Assembly (NCBI GenBank): GCA_030581615.1 | Contig: JAKTTT010000042.1 | Location: forward strand, 62,001-126,000 | Length of the DNA: 64,000 bases | Direction: 5' to 3' | DNA from: Alloascoidea africana | Taxonomy: Eukaryota > Ascomycota > Alloascoideomycetes > Alloascoideales > Alloascoideaceae | Notes under the pieces: model-generated | Database searches by the model: none | What the model was told of the DNA's origin: nothing | What the model saw: the letters and a program-made list of their open reading frames with translations, nothing else | Program-made: the position numbers and the translations under genes | In this document: positions 29,084 to 38,307 of the stretch, piece by piece | Layout: every line of letters starts with the position of its first letter | Position numbering within the stretch: position 1 is the first letter of the stretch

Positions 29084-31108
29084 CTAAGCCTTTTGATATC
29101 GAGCACTCATCACTGACACGGAGTTTGAAAGAGGAGACGCCGATCTTGAGTTTGTCATTCCACTTAGCCTTGCTTCCAATCTTTTTCGATCATGTTGTGC
29201 CTTTATCATATCTTCATAATGTCGTTTATTCATCTCAGAGGCCATTTTTTTCATTTCATGTCGTAATATAGCAGCTGCGGAGGATCCTCTAGGTTCTGGA
29301 GATGTATCCATACCATTAGGAGAAGAACCAATGGATGTTTGGTTATTAATAAGTCGTCGTCGACCACTTAACGGCGTTGAGGGAAGAGAATTCTGAGGTG
29401 AATAGAATTTGTTTGCTTGTGGACGTGAAGGAGAAGATGAACTGGTATTGTTGTTGTTGTTGTTGTTGTTGTCTTTACCCGATTCAAAGTTTGTCAGTAA
29501 GGTTGCAGGTGTTTCTCCCGAGGGTGATGATGATGTGTCAGAGATTGAAAACCCAGTAGAACTTGTGGATGTATATAACAATGAAGTTGTTGGGAAATTG
29601 TTTCGACCTATTGATTCCAATTTGTATTGTAAAGAGGCACTTTTCATCTCGTACATTTCGTTGTTTAACGAGTCGATTCTAGCATTAAGTTTTGAAATCA
29701 AATGTTCGGAATCAATTGCCTGTTGCGTTAATAGGTCAAGGTTTTGAACCGACTTGTCCAACTCTGTTTCCAAAGCATCACATTTCAATTTCCATTCACC
29801 AATAACGGATTTGAATGAAGACCGTTCATCATCGTATTGTCGTTGTAAATACATGTATTGATATTTGAGATCTTTTATTGTTTGTTTCAAATCTTTTGAT
29901 AAAACCTGGTTTGAATTTAATTGGCTTTGAGTACTTGAAAGCATTCTACGAAGGTTTTGAAAAGAGTTTAGGGTGTCATTAGAGCGGATGGCTTGGGAAT
30001 TTTGAATAGACATGGGAGAGGTAAGGTCGGTCTCTGCGCTTTCTGCAGACTCTGTGGAGGTGTTTGATGCAGATGATGAATTGTGAAGGTCATCGTCATA
30101 CTCATCATCCTCATCGAAAGAGGCATGGAATCTGCCATGTTCCAATACCTGTCGAGTAAGGCTGTGGTTGTTGGAAGAAGGCATTTTTTTTCTGCCCACG
30201 TTTAAAGGAGGTATTCTAGTCAGTGGTTGCTTTTGGTGTTCTTTCGTTTCCTTGTCCTGGACCAGCAGATCGATTAGATGTTTTGTCTGTGCGCATGGAT
30301 CGGACGTATCAAGCTTGTCCATTGTGATATTAATATCCCGGCTTGCCAGAATGGACGCCAAATATCCGTTTATCATGTCCACCTGGTTGGTTTCGGAGGA
30401 CGCGATTGCACTTGTGCTAGCACTTGTGCTAGCACTTGCACTTGCACTTGCACCTGTGGTTGCACTTGTGATGGCCAAACTACCGTTATTCAGATCTGAG
30501 TTTAACGAATAACCGAGAATTAGACATCCAATGCAGTGGTTCAATAAAGAATCTCGTAGTTTTAGTGCAGAGGCCGAGTTTGGAACTTGGTAGAGTAGCA
30601 GCTCGTTACACAGGTCGTCGAACTCGATTTTCGAAAGCACGATATACTGGCGTTCAGCTTTCCGGGACGAAGATATAAGGAGGTCAGTGGGCTCTGGAGG
30701 TATTATGGAGTCGAGATCTGGCCTTGGGTGTAGTTTTGTATTTAGAAAAATTATGGAAGCTTCCACGAGCTGGTGGATCATTATGGAGAGAGCAAAGTTT
30801 GAGCGTGAAAAATAAACGTCGTGTTTCAGCCGCTGGGACAGGTTGATGTTGAGGGACGGCAGATGGAGGCCCAGGAGGAATTTGGGGTCGAAGGAGGCTG
30901 TCAGGGTGGATTCGTCCTGGTCATTCTCGTTCTCGAGGAGGTTTCGGGAAGGTTGAGCTATGATAATATCGGGGGCAGAGTCAGGTTGTGGAAGCGACGC
31001 TGGTGGGCTAGTGGTGAGGTACAGCGGGTCCCAGGGCGAGCGCTGCGACGTGTCCCAGATGCGGAAAGGAGAGGACGCCAGCTGGAGTGGCAGGGGCACG
31101 GTCTTCAT
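29084..31108 (-). CDS. uncharacterised coiled-coil protein, possible Spa2-like polarity factor
   Basis: I do not recognise this 674-residue protein with confidence. The ATG at 31108 gives MKTVPLPLQLASS; the frame stays open upstream without ATG in GC-rich sequence. Residues 1-175 look folded (FLLGLHLPSLNINLSQ, SIMIHQLVEASIIFLNTK). Residues 149-173 (RKAERQYIVLSKIEFDDLCNELLLY) faintly resemble the Spa2 homology repeat. Then come Ser/Ala repeats (SASASASTSAST), an acidic segment (DEDDEYDDD) and a strong coiled coil at about 383-496. After an Asn run (NNNNNNNN), the C-terminus is basic with a short helix (ILRHEMKKMASEMNKRHYED). Overall shape suits a cytoskeletal or polarity scaffold. That role is inference; a GIT/SHD-domain search would decide. 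Confidence 0.6.
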   Translation of the reverse strand: MKTVPLPLQLASSPFRIWDTSQRSPWDPLYLTTSPPASLPQPDSAPDIIIAQPSRNLLENENDQDESTLTASFDPKFLLGLHLPSLNINLSQRLKHDVYFSRSNFALSIMIHQLVEASIIFLNTKLHPRPDLDSIIPPEPTDLLISSSRKAERQYIVLSKIEFDDLCNELLLYQVPNSASALKLRDSLLNHCIGCLILGYSLNSDLNNGSLAITSATTGASASASASTSASTSAIASSETNQVDMINGYLASILASRDINITMDKLDTSDPCAQTKHLIDLLVQDKETKEHQKQPLTRIPPLNVGRKKMPSSNNHSLTRQVLEHGRFHASFDEDDEYDDDLHNSSSASNTSTESAESAETDLTSPMSIQNSQAIRSNDTLNSFQNLRRMLSSTQSQLNSNQVLSKDLKQTIKDLKYQYMYLQRQYDDERSSFKSVIGEWKLKCDALETELDKSVQNLDLLTQQAIDSEHLISKLNARIDSLNNEMYEMKSASLQYKLESIGRNNFPTTSLLYTSTSSTGFSISDTSSSPSGETPATLLTNFESGKDNNNNNNNNTSSSSPSRPQANKFYSPQNSLPSTPLSGRRRLINNQTSIGSSPNGMDTSPEPRGSSAAAILRHEMKKMASEMNKRHYEDMIKAQHDRKRLEARLSGMTNSRSASPLSNSVSVMSARYQKA

Positions 31109-31601
31109 GGCGATGGGCGAGGATAGGCGAGCGAGAACCAGACGGTGAGCGAGAAAGAGAGAGAAGCAGAAGTGAGGGAGACGGCGAGAGAAGGAGAGAA
31201 GCAGCGAAAAGGGTCTTCGGAGGCACAGCACGCGAATCCAAAAGCCAAAAGCCAAAAGCCAAAAAGCCAAAGAGCCAAAAAGCCAGATCGCGGCTGGCAG
31301 ACGCGCCCGAGAAGCTTTCTGGCGGGCCCTGGGACGGAGACTGGGACTAAGACTGGGACACGGGCAGAGCTGGGAGCAGGCTGGGAGCAGACGGCGGTGC
31401 TGTTCTTCTGGTCGGGTCTGCTCAGCTCGGCTGGCCGCTGGACGGCTCGAAGGAGGTGTCTCGGTCTCTTCTCTTCTCTGGAAGACACGCCTCGGCCAGC
31501 TGGAAACGCGAGCATCTACGACAGGAACGGGCTAACTACGGGCAGAAGCAAGAAGCAAGAAGCAAGAAGCAGATGGAGGGCAACGGGACATGGCAGCTCG
31601 T

Positions 31602-31640
31602 TTTGTTTTGTTTTGTTTTGCTTTGTTTTGTTTTGTTTCG
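31602..31640. repeat. TTTTG pentanucleotide run
   Basis: Consecutive TTTTG units with one C interruption, on the plus strand. A simple sequence repeat, near the 3' end of CCR4. Confidence 0.8.
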
Positions 31641-31673
31641 TTTCGGACTGTTCTCCAAATCAACAAAAGGGAC

Positions 31674-31721
31674 ATTAGGATTAGGATTAGAATTAGTATT
31701 AACATTAGCATTAGCATTAGC
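31674..31721. repeat. ATTAGN hexamer microsatellite
   Basis: Eight hexamers in register: ATTAGG twice, then ATTAGA, ATTAGT, ATTAAC and ATTAGC three times. A shorter ATTAGG run occurs at about 22541-22557. Confidence 0.85.
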
Positions 31722-31783
31722 AGTCGCACTAGCAGACACCAGTCGCAGACACATTGTCACAGACACTTGTCAGACACTTGCCG

Positions 31784-33949
31784 CTAGCAAAACCGCGGCG
31801 CGGGCCTCTTTTTCTGCTCTTGACGGGCCCTCGTGAAGGCAAACTGGGCCATCAGCGGGATGTGATCCGACGGATGGTGGCCGTCTGGCAGCCCGACGAT
31901 TCGCTTCACGTACTCGCGGTCCACCGCTCCAAGCAGCCCTCGCACCGACAGCAGCTCCGTGCTGAACCAGACGTAGTCGATCGAGGCCGTGAAGTCGGGC
32001 GTGCAATTGGTGAACGGCAGCTCGCCAATCTCCTTGTAGGCCGACCGCAGGCTGAAGCGGTGCCGAAACCCTTCGCTCGTCAGCTTCCCGTAGTCCCGTC
32101 CGTCGGTGTCTTCGTGCCCGTGGACCGACCCATTCGCTAGCAGTTCGTACACGGCGCTATTCGTCTTCGAGTTGAAGTCGCCACATAGAACCAGGGCCAC
32201 TCGATGTCCAGAGCCATCCGCACTGGTGCCATCCGCACTGGTGCCATCCACACTGGTCGTCCCGGTTCTCGAGTACCTCTTCACGAGCGTTTGCAACTCC
32301 TCGACCAAGGCAATCGCCTGTATCAGCTTCACGTCGTTCAAAGCAGGGTCCCAGTGCAAATGGGTGTTGACCACCACCATTTTTTGCCCACTGGATTTGT
32401 GCTCCAAGTAAAGTGAAAGCGCGATATTGTCTCGGTTTACAACACGGTTGAAAATATCGTCCGTTTTCTTGAACCGGTCATTGCCCATGATGACCCGAGA
32501 AAATTCAATAGCATGCTTTTCAATCAGCTTGAACTTTCCCATCCGGTAGAAAGTAGCACATCCATCAACTTTTTTAGCCTCCTCCCCTTTCATCGTCTTG
32601 CATCGCGCTTTCGCATGGAAACACCCCTGGTATCCATGCGATTCGAGCTTTGGTTTCCAATATTCCTCAAACGTTTGCGTTTCAACCTCTTGTAAACACA
32701 GCACGTCCGCTTCCGATCCAACCAACTCCTTTTTTAGCCTTTCTCTTCGAATATGCCAGTCCAATGCCCATCTTGCAACATACTTGTACTGTGTTTCGGT
32801 TGCATAGTGCTGGCAAAGAGTATTGTAACTCATTACACTAAACTCATTCTCCGACCTGGGTTTGGGTTTGCTCACATCTGTGTCATCTTTATCTGCTGCT
32901 TCCTCATCCAAATCTTCTATTTCGCCATCCTCTCCAAATCGAATCCAGGGTCGCTGGTCCGGTGATTGCAACTTTGGCATTGTCTCCCGCAAATCGCGTA
33001 TCATTTTTTTAGTTCCAAAGGCTGCAATTTTTTGCAAAAATTTTGGTTCCAAATCATTACCTTCCAATCCAATATATTCCAATCGGAAAAGTTTGCCAAA
33101 TTCAACGGGAATTGTCCTGATTTCATTATCAAACAGATACAGATATCGAAGATTGTACAACATCCCCAATTCCCCAGGTAACTCCGTTATAAGATTACTT
33201 GAAAGATCCAATACCTTTAAACCTCGAAGCTTGGTAATTGCAATTGGAATTTGTTTGATTCTATTCCCGTTCAGATAAAGCCTTTGCAAAAAATTGTATT
33301 GGAACAACGCCAAAGACAAATTGATAATGTTTTGACCGCTGAGATCCAACATATACCACCAATTCTTCTGTTTCTCATCTTCCATATCGTGTATATTCTG
33401 ATCTTCATCCTCCCCCATAGGTACACTTCTCTTTGTCTCATAGTTGAATCCAGTACCGCCACCGAGATCCTCGTTGTTCCCCATTTCATCTTCACAACGA
33501 ACCATTTTGATAGTTGATTCCAACAAGGACAGATTATCTAATCCATTAATGCTACCACCGCCTTGCACATTGGAAAATTTCTTCAAAACCGCTTTCCTGG
33601 CATGGTAATGAGGTTGATTTGAACTTCTTGAAACCTGGCACAGAAAGACTTGCTGTTTCCACCAAAAACTTGTCACTAGAGAAAGATCCAACCTGGTTGT
33701 CATACTATGGTATCCCACAGACCTGAACCGCTGTTGTTCATCCATTCGGTCTCGCTGCTGAATAGGCTGCTGTACCTGTGGTTGAAACGGTGAAACGCTG
33801 TACACCTGTTGAGTATTCTGTTCATCCGAATTCAACCAAATATGGTCGTTTGTATTGTAGAAAGTATGTTGTGGTTGCATTGCAAACTCTTGTCCTTCGT
33901 GTTGTTGATGTTGTTGTGACGGTTGGAAATTTGGAGCTACTATTGTCAT
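31784..33949 (-). CDS. CCR4: Ccr4 poly(A) deadenylase, catalytic subunit of CCR4-NOT
   Basis: Removes mRNA poly(A) tails in the cytoplasm as part of CCR4-NOT. The 721-residue product starts with a Gln-rich region. A leucine-rich repeat segment follows at roughly 205-330 (LQRLYLNGNRIKQIP, LKVLDLSSNLITELP, LRYLYLFDNEIRTIP), which binds the NOT1-CAF1 module, then the EEP nuclease domain from about 365. Active-site blocks are SYNTLCQHY (~371), CLQEVE (~419), GDFNSK (~590) and SDHIPLMA (~694). Between the NTHLHWDP block and CGDFNSK there is a species-specific insert with SVDG/SADG repeats. ATG 33949 begins MTIVAPNFQ. The last ~170 codons are in GC-rich DNA and the rest is not. Confidence 0.95.
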   Translation of the reverse strand: MTIVAPNFQPSQQHQQHEGQEFAMQPQHTFYNTNDHIWLNSDEQNTQQVYSVSPFQPQVQQPIQQRDRMDEQQRFRSVGYHSMTTRLDLSLVTSFWWKQQVFLCQVSRSSNQPHYHARKAVLKKFSNVQGGGSINGLDNLSLLESTIKMVRCEDEMGNNEDLGGGTGFNYETKRSVPMGEDEDQNIHDMEDEKQKNWWYMLDLSGQNIINLSLALFQYNFLQRLYLNGNRIKQIPIAITKLRGLKVLDLSSNLITELPGELGMLYNLRYLYLFDNEIRTIPVEFGKLFRLEYIGLEGNDLEPKFLQKIAAFGTKKMIRDLRETMPKLQSPDQRPWIRFGEDGEIEDLDEEAADKDDTDVSKPKPRSENEFSVMSYNTLCQHYATETQYKYVARWALDWHIRRERLKKELVGSEADVLCLQEVETQTFEEYWKPKLESHGYQGCFHAKARCKTMKGEEAKKVDGCATFYRMGKFKLIEKHAIEFSRVIMGNDRFKKTDDIFNRVVNRDNIALSLYLEHKSSGQKMVVVNTHLHWDPALNDVKLIQAIALVEELQTLVKRYSRTGTTSVDGTSADGTSADGSGHRVALVLCGDFNSKTNSAVYELLANGSVHGHEDTDGRDYGKLTSEGFRHRFSLRSAYKEIGELPFTNCTPDFTASIDYVWFSTELLSVRGLLGAVDREYVKRIVGLPDGHHPSDHIPLMAQFAFTRARQEQKKRPAPRFC

Positions 33950-34751
33950 GTTTTTGTTATTCTCTCTTGAAGCAAAATTCAGGTCAACTTGTTTCTAGTG
34001 GGGGTTTAAAGTCCAAACTTGGCATATGCCAGAAGGCAATTGAGTATGGTTTTCTCTTCCACCGTTTCAAAGCTTTGTTCCAGTCTTGCGACCTGACCTG
34101 ATTGTGTGAAAGAAAAGGAAAAGGAAAAGAAACTTGATAGAAAGAAGAAAGAAACTAAAGAAAGAGAAGAGAAAGCGCCAAAAAAGCGTAGAAACAAGTA
34201 TATTTAGAAAAACAATTCCCTAATTTCTTTCAAATTAGAACCAATTCACTTCAAAGAAGGCGCTTTATCGCCTAGCGCACTGCATCTTTCATCATCTTCA
34301 CAGAAAGTAAAAGGTTGGTAAAACCACGAGGCGCATCTCTCACACGTTACAACAGACAGAGGGATCTGGAGGGGGATACGGGATGTTCAACTACGGATTG
34401 GGCCCGTTGGCGAAAAAAGATCTGGCAACTCAACTTACTTTACCGATTTGTGTTAGGTGAGTGCTAAAGAGCGTTTTGGTGATGCCAGAGAAGCTGGCAG
34501 AGATGGAATTATGTCATCCCGGTCAGAAGACCTCCTCCAGCCGCCATCCCCGGCGCCATGGACTTGGGCATTGGCAGGGCATTGGCAGGGCACTGGCAGG
34601 GAGGCCTGTTCTGTCTAGTATGTAGGGCTATGGACTATGGAAGCACGGCGGCCGGGGACGATAGGCTCGAAAAAGAGTGAAAAAAGAGTTGGTGGAACAG
34701 CAAAGATGCCGCCTGGGCTCATGAGACCGGTCTCGTAGTCTAGTGGAAGAG
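33950..34751. promoter_or_regulatory. CCR4 promoter / VAC7-like 3' region
   Basis: 802 nt. It is AT-rich near the CCR4 ATG and turns GC-rich from about 34480, including three tandem 11-mers at 34566-34598. No gene seen. A tRNA-like string near 34731 was examined and rejected. Confidence 0.45.
34566..34598. repeat. three tandem 11-bp repeats (GGGCATTGGCA)
   Basis: Two identical copies and a third with one change (GGGCACTGGCA), head to tail, inside the GC-rich patch downstream of the VAC7-like gene. Confidence 0.85.
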
Positions 34752-37172
34752 TTAGTGGAGTGCCAGTGCTACGCGAATGTCGCTGGAGATGCTTACTGTT
34801 GCGATTCGTGAGGTCCTGGTTCCGAACCCAAGAGGCCAGGGCAGCCTTGATTCGAGTGTGAGATGGCCCCGGACAAGAAGCACAAACGGGCGAGACGAGA
34901 TCTCGCTCCATGTTGGATTGGCGGATTGGCGGGCGGCGCCTTGGTCTTCTTGAATGAGCATCTTGGAAATGGGGACTCGAACAGATCCAGTACTGCTGCT
35001 AAATACACCACCGGGCGACTCTTGTAACCCATTTGAATCTGAATCATTTGCGGGCTTGCTTGAGACCAGCATTCTAAGCGCCTTGACGGGCCCAAGAGAA
35101 AAGATACCTGGAAATTCAAGAGCATCATCAAACGAATCAGCATGACCCAAGAAGAAAGTTGTAAACTTTGTTGACTTCTTCTCAATTATACCATCAAAGT
35201 TTTCCACTTGTTCACCTTCAAGCTCTAAATAACGACTTTTTGCGAAAACATCAACGCTTAAACTTTTAACTTGGAAATTATAGAATCCCATGTTTATCGC
35301 GTCAAAATCCATATCATAAATAACCGTATTTTCTGTTGTGATCACTTTCCCAATCTTCCGAGTTGTCAGCATTGTCAATGAAGGACCCGTGATGTTTAAC
35401 ATTTGCATTACAGAAAAGCCTTTACTGTATAGGTAAAACGTTATTGAGATTATGAAAACCGTTAAAACAATTGAAATCAGAACGAGAAAATGTCCCATGC
35501 ATTTCAAAAATCGGCTTCTGGTGGTGCTTTCTGTATCTGTATCATTAACGGCAATATAATCTTGGAAAGTCGTATATTTGGAAACATCAATATCAAGTGA
35601 TATTGGCTTTGATGCATTGTCAAGAGAATTTGAAAAAGAAAACATTAAAGAGTTGGAAAGAGATTTGGATCGACCATTATTAAAGAATATGGGATCCTTG
35701 TTACGAAAACCCAATTCTGGAACTGTGGCATGCCTATTGTGGTTTTTTTTGTTATGTTTCCTGCTTCGGTTATGCTTGCCATGATTAGGTGTAAAATTTT
35801 CAGGAAACTGAGATCTGTTGTTTAAAGCGGATTTAAGTGGAGTCCTCTCATTGTTCCAATCAGTACTATCCATTCCTTGTAAAATGCTGGTGCAATGCTC
35901 AGACATTTGGCGATTCGCATATTCTATGCTTTCATTGGGGAATACATCATCTCTAGTGCTCGTTTCTGAAATCGATCCATAGTTTGATCGAGAGGAAAAA
36001 GAAGAATGAAGGGATCTGGTTTTAGGATTCCGGCTTACGTTTATAAAACAGCCACTCCTAAAATCATCTTTGCCTTTTTCTTCATTGATTCCTCCTTCTC
36101 CATTAATACTACTATGGATAGATAAATCCTCCTGTAAATTTCTTGTTGGTGATATTCTTATGGAATCTTCAAAATCCGCATTGTATTGTTCACTGTACAT
36201 GCTCATGTTTGTAGTACCCATAAAAGAATGCAGAAAGCCATAATCAATTGGATTATAATTCTCGGGAGATAGTAGAGATTCAGTGAATACTGAAAAGTAT
36301 TCAGGACCATAATGATTGTTATATAAAGACGCCACAGTTTCGCCATCGTTTGATAATGGACAATGATTACCATCATCATTGGTTACAAAACTCTCCAGTG
36401 TCAAAAGTCCATTGGTAGTTGCAACCTGAGAGATTCCAAGAACTGTATCTATATCATCTTCTCGTCGTGTTGTTGTTGTATTTCGTTCAAACTCAGTTGA
36501 AATCGTTGATTCAGATACAGCCAAACTTTTAACCGTTTCACATGATCCATAACTTTTAAAGCGACGATGATTGGTCACAGTTTGAAGTGGAGTGGAACAA
36601 TCAGACTCTATATATCCGTGGTTATCATAAGATTCTGAAATGGTGGCACTTTTGGGTTTATCTCGGCATGAATCATGAACATTTGGTTGTATTCTGTAGT
36701 TTTTATCAAATCCGTTCGGGGGTTCATAAACCAATGAATCTATACTTTCTGATGGAAATCTGGATTGTTTCAAACCAATATCTATCTTTCGATCATCAAG
36801 GGATCTTGCTCCTTTGATTCTTGTATTAATTTCAATGTTTCTTCCCTTTAGAGTTTTCATTCGCAAAGCAGATTTATCCACCAAGTTGAGATCTGATTGA
36901 TCATCATCATCATCATCATCATAAGAAGGATATCGAAATATGATATCGTTTGTTCCACTTGACAGTGTCTTGCTTAAACCAAGAGAGGAAAAATTATATT
37001 TGTTGTTATTATCCTCTACCACACTTGAATCTTTTGGAGAAAAATGCTCAATACTTGAACTTTTAAAATGATTCCTAGATGGAATCACCACTCCCATTTT
37101 GTTCTGACAACCACATGGGGAAACAACTTCTAAATTAATTCCGCATCGGTTATTCCTTTTGCTGTTTGGCAT
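34752..37172 (-). CDS. VAC7: Vac7-like vacuolar membrane protein
   Basis: Vac7 activates the Fab1 lipid kinase complex that makes PI(3,5)P2 on the vacuole. The 806-residue product has a long disordered cytoplasmic part (about 1-555, Ser/Asn-rich, with a Cys-rich N-terminus and a DDDDDD run), then one membrane span at about 559-583 (FLVLISIVLTVFIISITFYLYS). A luminal domain follows with the blocks YDMDFDAINMGFYNFQVKSL, VDVFAKSRYLE and WSEISSRPFVLLVRGHL, which fit the Vac7/Tag1 family. I cannot fully exclude the related Tag1. The start is the first in-frame ATG, 37172. The last ~60 codons run into GC-rich DNA, and the protein ends TSRIATVSISSDI, like the family. Confidence 0.75.
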   Translation of the reverse strand: MPNSKRNNRCGINLEVVSPCGCQNKMGVVIPSRNHFKSSSIEHFSPKDSSVVEDNNNKYNFSSLGLSKTLSSGTNDIIFRYPSYDDDDDDDQSDLNLVDKSALRMKTLKGRNIEINTRIKGARSLDDRKIDIGLKQSRFPSESIDSLVYEPPNGFDKNYRIQPNVHDSCRDKPKSATISESYDNHGYIESDCSTPLQTVTNHRRFKSYGSCETVKSLAVSESTISTEFERNTTTTRREDDIDTVLGISQVATTNGLLTLESFVTNDDGNHCPLSNDGETVASLYNNHYGPEYFSVFTESLLSPENYNPIDYGFLHSFMGTTNMSMYSEQYNADFEDSIRISPTRNLQEDLSIHSSINGEGGINEEKGKDDFRSGCFINVSRNPKTRSLHSSFSSRSNYGSISETSTRDDVFPNESIEYANRQMSEHCTSILQGMDSTDWNNERTPLKSALNNRSQFPENFTPNHGKHNRSRKHNKKNHNRHATVPELGFRNKDPIFFNNGRSKSLSNSLMFSFSNSLDNASKPISLDIDVSKYTTFQDYIAVNDTDTESTTRSRFLKCMGHFLVLISIVLTVFIISITFYLYSKGFSVMQMLNITGPSLTMLTTRKIGKVITTENTVIYDMDFDAINMGFYNFQVKSLSVDVFAKSRYLELEGEQVENFDGIIEKKSTKFTTFFLGHADSFDDALEFPGIFSLGPVKALRMLVSSKPANDSDSNGLQESPGGVFSSSTGSVRVPISKMLIQEDQGAARQSANPTWSEISSRPFVLLVRGHLTLESRLPWPLGFGTRTSRIATVSISSDIRVALALH

Positions 37173-38307
37173 GCCTGAAGAGCCAAACTCCAATAACTAA
37201 ATAGGCTTTCAAAAATCCGTATTTGAAACCCCCCTTTGTTTCCTGATTCCAATAGTAATGGTTTTTTTTTTTGGTGTAACCTTACACAGAATTAATGTCC
37301 CCAAAGTTGCTCCCACAATCCGTAACAACAACAAATCGTGAGTTGGTTGTCCAAGGAAGGTAATATCTATTGTATAAGTACCTAGTCGTTGGTACACTGT
37401 TTATCATATAACCAAGCTTGAAGCCTTTAGCCTCTTACAATAATTGATTCCTATTACTACTGCAATGTGTCTTATCTCCAATATTGCAAGCATGTCAGAG
37501 AATATGCACCATCGCTCTAAAAAATTCAAAGGTCTCAAAAATTATTGCACTTTACTGATTCACTTTGTGTTCTTTCCCTTTTTTCCAAAAAAAACTTGCT
37601 TAAACTTTGTGAGTCCCCCCCCCCAAAAAATGTTAAGATTGAAGAACTAGAATACTTTCTCTACTATTTGTTGAGACGATTCTTGGTGATGGGGGAGAGT
37701 CGTGTCTAGACTGATGAAAATCTCGTTCCTAATGACAGAGGCGAATGGCCCTACTACCAACACTTGTACACAATGTGATAAGCTGAAACCAACAAGAAAG
37801 GATGCTGACAATTTATGTACAGATTGCCGGACAAGAAAGAGATTCTTATTTCCATATTCATATATTTATCGGTACTTTCAAGTTCAAAACCAAGTAGAGA
37901 TGCATTGCATCTTACTCTTAACTTGGTTTTAAGACCCAAAACTCTCTCCCGTGTAAGACTTTTAACAACTTTGGTTCCACCTCCTACAAATCATGCCTCA
38001 ATTTAATCCTTCTTTTATATCAAGCAAAAGATCTTTTACATCATATTATACGAATGGATGCTGACATGTCTAGTCGATCAGATACAAGTTATTCCCCTAA
38101 AGGATAAAAAATAGCGCCTAAAAAGTTCTGTGGATTAGCAACTCATAGAAAAGTGAATACCTCTGCTAGAATAAAGACGGTTTCAATTAATAGTAATGAT
38201 TCTTTTTAAGTGTGGGTTCCGAAATATCCAAAAGGTAAAACAACACAGAATCAGTCTTCTTTCCGCCCTTTCCAACGTTCCATTTGCACTTGACCTAGTG
38301 ATTTGCT
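37173..38307. promoter_or_regulatory. VAC7-like promoter / NAP1 3' region
   Basis: 1.1 kb without a recognisable gene; AT-rich, with small open frames lacking homology. Confidence 0.4.

Larger units (their letters stand above)
31109..31783. promoter_or_regulatory. GC-rich spacer with tandem repeats downstream of CCR4
   Basis: 675 nt holding the promoter of the coiled-coil gene and the 3' side of CCR4. It includes AAAAGCC-type repeats (about 31240-31286), a TTTTG pentamer run (31602-31640) and eight ATTANN hexamers (31674-31721) in a GC-rich setting. No gene seen. Confidence 0.5.

Noticed and set aside
34731-34850. Possible tRNA: TAGTCTAGTGG resembles an A box and GGTTCCGAACC a B box
   Set aside because: The B box has an extra base, the ends do not pair as an acceptor stem, and the region overlaps the VAC7-like 3' coding end.
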